A program made the translations under genes and the position numbers. Under the pieces are notes generated by a model, which had not been told where the DNA came from, ran no database searches, and saw only the letters and a list, made by a program, of their open reading frames with translations. Of a stretch of 64,000 nt of DNA, positions 58,306-64,000 are shown one piece after another. The stretch is from positions 186,001 to 250,000 of the forward strand of contig NZ_JAASAG010000002.1 of NCBI RefSeq assembly GCF_012726265.1, written 5' to 3'. Origin of the DNA: Streptomyces sp. HNM0575. GTDB lineage: Bacteria; Actinomycetota; Actinomycetes; Streptomycetales; Streptomycetaceae. Position 1 is the first letter of the stretch; every line of letters begins with the position of its first letter.

Positions 58306-61173
58306 CTACGGGTTCTTCGCGCCCTTCCCGGCCTTGCCCTCGGCGTCCTGCGCCTCCTTGATGGCGTCCTTGAGGTCGTCCTGCGCCTTGCCGTACGCCT
58401 TCCAGTCGCCCTTCTCCAGAGCGTCCTGTCCGGCGTCGTAGGCGTCCTGCACGTTCTTCAACGCCTCGCGTACGGAGGCGTCTCCGGAAGACGGCGGCTC
58501 CTCCGGCTGCTCTCCGGTGCCGGTCCCGGAATCGCCCTTGGTGTCGAAGACCTTGTCGAGGGCCTGCCCGAGAGTGTCCTCGAAGGCGATGCGCTCGCCG
58601 TAGGTGACCAGAACCTTCCGCATGCGCGGATAGTTGGTGCCTGCACCGCGCACGTACACCGGCTCGACGTAGAGCAGTCCGCCCTCCAGAGGCACCGTCA
58701 GCAGGTTCCCGTACTCGATCTCGGAGTCGCCGCGCTTGAGGAGGTTCAGCGACTCGGCGATGTTGGGATCGGAGTTGAACTTGCTCTGCACCTGCGACGG
58801 TCCGGACACCGTGGTGTTGGACGGCAGCCTCAGCATCTTGATCTTGCCGTAGCCGGAGCTGCGCGGATCGGCGTCGATCGCCATGAACGCGCCCAGCGTC
58901 TCCCGGTTGTTGGGGTTGAAGGTCGTCGTCAGCGAGAACGACTGCCTCTTCTCGTCCGGCATCTGGAGGCTCAGATAGTACGGCGGTACGGCGTTGCCCC
59001 TGTGCGTCGGATCGTCGGGGATCTGCCAGCGCTCACTGCCGCTGTAGAACTGCGAAGGCGTCGTGACGTGATAGCGCGTCAGCAGCTCCCGCTGCACCTT
59101 GAACAGGTCCTGGGGATACCGCAGATGATCCATCAGGTCGTCGCCGATCGCGCTCTTCGGCTTGACGGTGTCGGGGAACGCCTTCATCCAGGTCTTCAGC
59201 ACCGGGTCCTTCTTGTCCCACTGGTACATCTCGACCTTGCCGCTGTACGCGTCGACCGTGGCCTTCACGGAGTTGCGGATGTAGTTGACCCGGTTCTGCC
59301 GGGCGAGGACCGCGCGCTGGCCGTCCGTCAGCGAGTCCTGCGTGGTGTCGCCGAGAGTCGTACGCGACGAGTACGGATAGTTGTCGGACGTCGTGTAGGC
59401 GTCGATGATCCACTTGATCCGGCCGTCGACGACCGCCGGATAGGGGTCGCCGTCGATCGTCAGCCACGGTGCGACGGCCTCGACCCGGTCCTTCGGCGTG
59501 CGGTTGTACAGGATGCGCGAACCCTCGCCGATCGCCCCGGAGTAGAGGATCTGCGGCTCGTTGAAGTTCACCGCGTACGCGGCACGGTTGATCGGATTGG
59601 CGAGGTCGACACCGCTGTTGCCCTTGTAGGTGTACGTCTTCTCGCCCTTGTCGTCCGCGTAGTCCAGCTCCTTCTGCGGACCGCCGACGATCGAGTACTG
59701 GCTGGTCTTCTCGCCGTAGTAGACGCGCCCCTCGTACTTGCCCTTGTCGCCCTTGGGCGGGAGGTCCTTCTCCGTGAAGGCGGGGGCGCCGTCCTTGTCG
59801 ACGGTCGTGCCCTTGGCGGCGACCATGCCGTAGCCGTGGGTGTACTTGAAGTGCTCGTTGATCCAGTTCTTCTCGGGGATGCCGTTCGTGTTGATCTCGC
59901 GCAGACCGACGACGGTGTCCTGCTCCTTGTCGTCCTTGTTCTTGTAGCGGTCCACGTCGAGCACGGCCGGGAACTGGTAGTAACCCCTGACCTGCTGCTT
60001 CTGCTGGAAGGTGGGCGAGACGACGTTCGGGTCGAGGAGGCGGGTGCTCGCCGTGTCGTCGGCCGCCTGCCGCAGCTGCTCCTTGCCCGCCTTGCTGGTG
60101 CCCGAGTAGTCGCTCACCTGGGAGTCGTCGATGCCGTACGCCTCACGCGTGGCCTTGATGTTCTTCTTGATGTACGGCGTCTCCTTGGCCTGCTCGTTCG
60201 GCTGGACCTGGAACTTCTGGACTATCGCCGGGTACAGCCCGCCGATCAGGATCGCCGAGAGGACCATCAGACCGAAGCCGATCACCGGCAGCTGCCAGGT
60301 ACGGCGCCAGAGCGTGCCGAAGAAGAGCAGGGCGCAGATGATCGCGATGCAGAAGAGGATCGTCTTCGCCGGGAGATAGGCGTTGGCGTCGACGAACTTC
60401 AGGCCCGTCCAGTTGTCCGTCGCCTTGAAGTCGCCGGACTTCACCGCCAGTCCGTACCTGTCCAGCCAGTAGGCCACGGCCTTGAGCGCGACGAAGAAGC
60501 CGAGCAGCACCGACAGATGCCCCGTGGCCTGAGCGGTCGCGCGCGCGCCCGGGGTCGTCACGCGCAGCCCGCCGTAGAGGTAGTGGACCAGGGCCGCGGC
60601 GAGCAGCGACAGCACGACGGCGGCGAAGCCGAAGCTGAGCAGGAAGCGGTACCAGGGCAGATCGAAGGCGTAGAAGGAGATGTCCTTGCCGAACTGCGGA
60701 TCGGTCTTGCCGAACGGCACGGAGTTGACCCACAGCAGCCAGGTGCGCCACTGACCGGCCGCCGAGGCGCCCGCGATCAGCCCGACGAGGGCGGTGACCC
60801 CGAGCAGCACCCACTTCTTGTACGGGGCGATGCCCATCCGGTAGCGGTCGAGGCTCTGCTGCTCCAGGGACATGGCGCTCAGCGGAGGCCGCAGCCGGTG
60901 CGCGAGCCAGATGTTGAAGCCGACCACGGCCGCCATCAGCAGCCCGAAGACGGCGAACATCCCGACCTTCGTCCACAGCGTCTTGGTGAAGACCGCGCTG
61001 TACTGCACCGAGCGATACCAGAGCCAGTCGGTCCAGAATCCGGCGAACATGACGAAGAGCATCGCGAGCACTGCGAGAACGCCGACGGTCATCAGCAGCG
61101 TACGGGCACGCCGCGACGGCCGTCCCACTCTGATCCGTGGCCCGGAGGGACCGCCTGAGCCACGGTCCGGCAT
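58306..61173 (-). CDS. UPF0182 family large membrane protein
   Basis: 955 residues. Seven hydrophobic helices lie in the first ~330 residues ([60 protein letters not shown]). A large extracellular domain of about 550 residues follows. The C-terminal tail is acidic and helical, ending [13 protein letters not shown]03699 proteins are universal in actinobacteria with no known function. ATG 61173 is used; a GTG at 61191 is also possible. It sits after the second initiator tRNA with PPA1309 divergent upstream. Confidence 0.9.
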   Translation of the reverse strand: MPDRGSGGPSGPRIRVGRPSRRARTLLMTVGVLAVLAMLFVMFAGFWTDWLWYRSVQYSAVFTKTLWTKVGMFAVFGLLMAAVVGFNIWLAHRLRPPLSAMSLEQQSLDRYRMGIAPYKKWVLLGVTALVGLIAGASAAGQWRTWLLWVNSVPFGKTDPQFGKDISFYAFDLPWYRFLLSFGFAAVVLSLLAAALVHYLYGGLRVTTPGARATAQATGHLSVLLGFFVALKAVAYWLDRYGLAVKSGDFKATDNWTGLKFVDANAYLPAKTILFCIAIICALLFFGTLWRRTWQLPVIGFGLMVLSAILIGGLYPAIVQKFQVQPNEQAKETPYIKKNIKATREAYGIDDSQVSDYSGTSKAGKEQLRQAADDTASTRLLDPNVVSPTFQQKQQVRGYYQFPAVLDVDRYKNKDDKEQDTVVGLREINTNGIPEKNWINEHFKYTHGYGMVAAKGTTVDKDGAPAFTEKDLPPKGDKGKYEGRVYYGEKTSQYSIVGGPQKELDYADDKGEKTYTYKGNSGVDLANPINRAAYAVNFNEPQILYSGAIGEGSRILYNRTPKDRVEAVAPWLTIDGDPYPAVVDGRIKWIIDAYTTSDNYPYSSRTTLGDTTQDSLTDGQRAVLARQNRVNYIRNSVKATVDAYSGKVEMYQWDKKDPVLKTWMKAFPDTVKPKSAIGDDLMDHLRYPQDLFKVQRELLTRYHVTTPSQFYSGSERWQIPDDPTHRGNAVPPYYLSLQMPDEKRQSFSLTTTFNPNNRETLGAFMAIDADPRSSGYGKIKMLRLPSNTTVSGPSQVQSKFNSDPNIAESLNLLKRGDSEIEYGNLLTVPLEGGLLYVEPVYVRGAGTNYPRMRKVLVTYGERIAFEDTLGQALDKVFDTKGDSGTGTGEQPEEPPSSGDASVREALKNVQDAYDAGQDALEKGDWKAYGKAQDDLKDAIKEAQDAEGKAGKGAKNP

Positions 61174-61304
61174 CTGGAAAGCCAAGGTGCGCACCTCGAA
61201 GATCGCTGAGACAGAACGGGCCCCGCATCGTAAGCCCACTCATGCAACTTAACGAAGCTTTACCCAGTTCCCGATCCCGGGGTGGAAGCGGGCACGATAT
61301 ACGC

Positions 61305-61880
61305 ATGGACAACCTCCCCACCGACGGCACGCCCCTGGCGTCCACCCCTCTCACCCGAGCGGTGCTGGAACTCGACGAATACGCGGCAGGCTTGGGCTGG
61401 GACCAGCCCAGCCGCCTCTTCGCCCTCGTCGACACCGCACGACTTCGCGCAGAGGAGCCCGAACTCGCAGGTCAGCTGGGTCTCGACGAGGACTCGGAGC
61501 AGACGGCCGCCGCACTGACACCCGTGGAACAGGACGAGCTGCCGACCGGCGCTCCCCTCGACGAGTTCCTGGCGACGATCGCCTGGCCCGAAGCCGTCGC
61601 GGGCTGCGCGATGACGGTGGAGCGGCTGATGCTTCCGCAGTCCGCGGAGGCGGCGGTGCCGGACGAACTCCAGGAGGAGGGATCCGAGGAGAAGCTCTCG
61701 GAGTGGGTGGCCGAGCACCCCGAACGGCAGGAGGTGCGGCTCACCGTCGCCGTGCTGCGGGACGGCACACGCGAATCGGCGCTGCGGCTGCGCGCGAAGG
61801 ACAGCACGACCGAGGTGCTCACGGGGGCGGGGCTGGTGCCGGGGCTGGCCGACGCACTGGCGGCGACGTTCGAGGAGTGA
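61305..61880 (+). CDS. PPA1309-family protein
   Basis: 191 residues, acidic and cytosolic, recognised by TPLTRAVLELDEYAAGLGWD, QPSRLFALVDTARLRAEEP and EFLATIAWPEAVAGCAMTVE, features of the conserved actinobacterial PPA1309 family of unknown function. The ATG has no strong ribosome site (GGGCACGATATACGC). It is divergent from UPF0182 and convergent with the PDZ-Lon protease; this neighbourhood is conserved in actinobacteria as far as I recall. Confidence 0.85.
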   Translation: MDNLPTDGTPLASTPLTRAVLELDEYAAGLGWDQPSRLFALVDTARLRAEEPELAGQLGLDEDSEQTAAALTPVEQDELPTGAPLDEFLATIAWPEAVAGCAMTVERLMLPQSAEAAVPDELQEEGSEEKLSEWVAEHPERQEVRLTVAVLRDGTRESALRLRAKDSTTEVLTGAGLVPGLADALAATFEE

Positions 61881-61972
61881 GGAGCGGACGGGCGCGGGCG
61901 GCGCAGAGGCGGGCCTGCCGCGGCGGCCCGTGTCCGGCCCGGGCGGCGGCCCCGGCCGGGCGCCGCCCCCCG

Positions 61973-63067
61973 TCAGCTCGCCTTGCAGCGCGAGAGGCCG
62001 CCCGTGTCGTGGTCCCGGATCTTCTTCAGCGCGTCCAGTGCGTCGTCGATGGTGCGGGTCTTGACGAGCGTGAGCCCTTCGGGCCTGTCCTGCGCCGCCG
62101 CCTGGCAGTTGGCGGACGGGGTCAGGAAGTACTTGGCGCCCTTGGCGCGCGCGGCGACCGTCTTCATCTGGATACCGCCGATGGCACCGACCTTGCCCTT
62201 GTCGTCGATCGTGCCGGTGCCGGCGACGAAGGAGCCGCCGGTGAGGTCCTCACGGGTCAGCTTGTCCACGATGCCGAGCGAGAACATCAGCCCGGCGCTC
62301 GGACCGCCCACGTCGGCAAGCTTGATGTCGATGTCGAACGGGAAGATGTGGCCCGTCGCCGGCTGAATGCCGACGATCGGCCGGCCGTCGTCCTCCGCCT
62401 TCTTGGTGCCGACGGTTATCTGCTCCGCGTCGCGGGGCGACGGCTTCTTCCCCGCCTTCTGCGCCGCCTTGACCTTCGCCGCCGGGATGATCGTGAAGCG
62501 GACCTTCTCCCCCGGCTTGTGCTTGGTCACCGCGTCCGCGACGGCCGCGGGATTCTTCACCGCCTTGCCGTCGACGCTGCGGATGAGATCCCCGGCGTGC
62601 AGCCGCCCCTCGGCCGACCCGCCCTTCACCACCGACCCGACCACGATGTACGAGGGGACCCGGATCCCCAGCTCCTTCAGCGCCGAGACCTTCGCGCTCT
62701 CCTGCGAGGCGCTGAACTCCTCGGCGTTCTGCTGGTCGACCTCCTTGGCCGACTTGTCCTCCGGGTAGAGCGTCGAGTGCGGGACCACCGCGCTGTCGTG
62801 CTGAAGCCAGCCGCCGACGGCCTCCACCAGGTTCATCCGGTAGTCGGCGCCGGTGACGCGGACCGTCGTCATGTTCAGATGCCCTGACGTCTCATACGTC
62901 CTGCGGTTCTTGATGTTGAGCACCGGCGCCCCGTCGTGCTCACCGAGCGTGTTGACGGTGGGGCCGGGCGACATCTCCGCGTAAGGCACCTGGATCAGCA
63001 GCCCGGCACAGAGCATCGCTATGAGAAGCAGCGTGGACGCGAGCATCGTCGCGGTGCGTCGTGGCAT
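61973..63067 (-). CDS. PDZ-domain Lon-like serine protease (YlbL type)
   Basis: 364 residues. One N-terminal membrane anchor (MLASTLLLIAMLCAGLLIQV) is followed by a PDZ domain (about 135-215; VVKGGSAEGRLHAGDLIRSV) and a C-terminal Lon-type protease domain. The Ser-Lys dyad is in DVGGPSAGLMFSLG (Ser) and GAIGGIQMKTVAA (Lys). No ATPase domain is present. It probably degrades misfolded or regulatory extracytoplasmic proteins. It lies 25 nt downstream of a small membrane protein gene. Confidence 0.92.
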   Translation of the reverse strand: MPRRTATMLASTLLLIAMLCAGLLIQVPYAEMSPGPTVNTLGEHDGAPVLNIKNRRTYETSGHLNMTTVRVTGADYRMNLVEAVGGWLQHDSAVVPHSTLYPEDKSAKEVDQQNAEEFSASQESAKVSALKELGIRVPSYIVVGSVVKGGSAEGRLHAGDLIRSVDGKAVKNPAAVADAVTKHKPGEKVRFTIIPAAKVKAAQKAGKKPSPRDAEQITVGTKKAEDDGRPIVGIQPATGHIFPFDIDIKLADVGGPSAGLMFSLGIVDKLTREDLTGGSFVAGTGTIDDKGKVGAIGGIQMKTVAARAKGAKYFLTPSANCQAAAQDRPEGLTLVKTRTIDDALDALKKIRDHDTGGLSRCKAS

Positions 63068-63092
63068 GGCACGACAGTACGGGAAGGGACCG

Positions 63093-63347
63093 TCAGTCCG
63101 CCGTCCGGGCGGAACGATCCGCGGCCTGCCCGGCGGCCGTCACAACGGGCTCCATGGCAGGTTCCGGGGAGAAAGCTCCGTCGGCCTCCTCGACGCGTGA
63201 ACGTTCCATCGCAGCCCGGAAACGCTCGTACCCGGCGACGCCCACGGAATCCGGGATGCCCGTCCGACGCCGACTGGCCCAGCTGCTCCATACACCGGCC
63301 GCGACCGCAGCCATGATCGGAATCAGCAACCAGGAGAGTGCCGCCAT
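63093..63347 (-). CDS. small single-TM hypothetical protein
   Basis: 84 residues. One N-terminal hydrophobic helix (ALSWLLIPIMAAVAAGVWSS) is followed by a basic stop-transfer (WASRRRTG) and a polar cytosolic tail with GYERFRAAMERS. The ATG is picked because GGGAGG lies 5 nt upstream; an upstream extension is low-complexity. It precedes the PDZ-Lon protease by 25 nt, so the two are likely one operon and possibly partners. Function unknown. Confidence 0.75.
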   Translation of the reverse strand: MAALSWLLIPIMAAVAAGVWSSWASRRRTGIPDSVGVAGYERFRAAMERSRVEEADGAFSPEPAMEPVVTAAGQAADRSARTAD

Positions 63348-63690
63348 GAAGACCTCCCGACCCCTTGTGAAGACGCTGTTCGCTCCGGATCCACCGGGCA
63401 GAACGGCCGATGAGCAGATTAACTCTCGGCACGACAACGCTCTTTCCCGGGATCCGGTTACGCAACCGGAAGGTGCACCGTACGGGTGCGCTGATCGCCT
63501 CACCCGGTGACGGCGCTACGCCGACCGACGCGCACGCCGTCCTCTTACCCGAAGGCGCGAAGGAGAACCGCGGGTAAACGGATCCGCAGCGAGAGCGGCA
63601 CACGACCGTCACAGAAGGGGCGTCACAAGCGGAGGCCGCTACGCGCCGACCCTCCCTCCCGTCGCCCGGCCACCACCCCTCAACGTGGCG
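63348..63690 (-). other. 343-nt intergenic region
   Basis: No gene supported. It should hold the promoter of the small membrane protein operon. GCTACGCGCCGACCC occurs twice (about 63638-63652 and 63690-63704), the second running into the moaE 3' end. No hairpin terminator for moaE was clear. Confidence 0.5.
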
Positions 63691-64000
63691 CTACGCGCCG
63701 ACCCATTCTTGGGAGCCGTCCGTGAAGGTCTGGTGCTTCCAGATGGGGACCTCGCGCTTTAGGTCGTCGACGAAGCGGTGGCACGCGGCGAAGGCCTCGG
63801 CGCGGTGCGGGCAGGAGACCGCCACCACCACGGCCAGGTCGCCGATCGTCAGATCGCCCACGCGATGCACCGCGGCAAGCGCGCGCACCGGGAAGTCGGC
63901 GACGGTCTTCTCGGCGACCCTGCGCAGTTCCGCTTCAGCTGTGGGGTGCGACGAGTACCCCAGACGGGTGACGTCCGCGCCGCCGTCGTGATCGCGCACC
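63691..64000 (-). CDS. moaE: molybdopterin synthase catalytic subunit MoaE, N-terminus outside the window
   Basis: About 103 C-terminal residues. VRDHDGGADVTRLGYSSHP is the MoaE dimer/active-site start. ALAAVHRVGDLTIGDLAVVV and VSCPHRAEAFAACHRFVDDL follow, and the catalytic lysines lie in LKREVPIWKHQTFTDG. It converts cyclic pyranopterin monophosphate to molybdopterin with MoaD. The frame stays open at the right edge, and the usual FxGxVR start of the domain is partly cut off, so the gene continues beyond the window. The apparent GTG at 63999 is the internal Val codon. Confidence 0.9.
   Translation of the reverse strand, partial: VRDHDGGADVTRLGYSSHPTAEAELRRVAEKTVADFPVRALAAVHRVGDLTIGDLAVVVAVSCPHRAEAFAACHRFVDDLKREVPIWKHQTFTDGSQEWVGA

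Noticed and set aside
59002..61158. 718-codon open frame antisense to the UPF0182 gene
   Set aside because: Translation is Arg/Val/Asp-rich with no domain, no ribosome site, and it mirrors a strongly conserved membrane protein; typical of high-GC antisense frames.

Overview
The window is high-GC actinobacterial DNA and almost certainly comes from a Streptomyces chromosome. Codon third positions are nearly all G or C, GTG starts are common, and there is a WhiB-like protein, a SigR/RsrA pair, a DasR/dasABC chitobiose system and an AfsA homologue. From about 17 kb to the right end the gene content and order match my memory of the conserved Streptomyces core around sigH-wblE-dasABC/dasR-nrdAB-sigR/rsrA-aroA-hisN. 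This was recognised by eye, not by alignment. The first 15 kb look accessory: signalling, resistance and regulatory genes, five of which carry the rare bldA-dependent TTA codon.

Layout. 1-2.8 kb: a three-gene autoregulator cassette (AfsA-type synthase, HAD phosphatase, cytochrome P450), one TTA codon in each. 2.8-6.8 kb: an FAD monooxygenase and a 14-TM MFS pump transcribed away from a small ArsR-like regulator, with a repeated operator between them. 6.9-10.5 kb: methyltransferase, EamA exporter with divergent LysR regulator, and a small helical protein. 10.9-17.1 kb: Nudix hydrolase, two divergent HTH/TPR regulators of the same architecture, a phage-lysozyme-like amidase, a PLP enzyme and an acetyltransferase. 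17.4-21.1 kb: PrsH-like anti-sigma and SigH-like sigma factor, a lipid kinase and WblE. 21.1-30.6 kb: PdtaS-like histidine kinase, SIS-domain aminosugar enzyme, GH3 beta-N-acetylglucosaminidase, dasC/dasB/dasA and dasR, with DasR-type operators. 30.8-33.4 kb: a DUF3311 + Na+/solute symporter pair and an acetyltransferase.

33.5-37.7 kb: class Ia ribonucleotide reductase nrdAB behind two NrdR-like boxes and a cobalamin riboswitch. 37.7-40.2 kb: two secreted LAS/M15-type peptidase-like proteins and a peptide deformylase. 40.5-44.4 kb: a TPR protein and a coupled pair of membrane HD/HD-GYP proteins. 44.7-46 kb: sigR-rsrA with its autoregulated promoter. 46.1-55.9 kb: alpha/beta hydrolase, SRAP DNA-repair protein, M50 protease, aroA, rsgA, TetR, hisN, CBS protein, katA/catR. 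55.9-58.2 kb: two identical initiator tRNA genes, each with its own terminator, flanking a Sel1-repeat protein. 58.3-64 kb: UPF0182 membrane protein, PPA1309 protein, PDZ-Lon protease, a small membrane protein and the C-terminal part of MoaE.

Shared themes are extracellular and redox sensing (DasR, SigR/RsrA, CatR, SigH, B12/NrdR control of nrdAB), aminosugar use, and developmental or signalling control gated by bldA. No insertion sequence, integrase, CRISPR array or prophage was seen. Many intergenic gaps are filled by short GC-rich tandem repeats.
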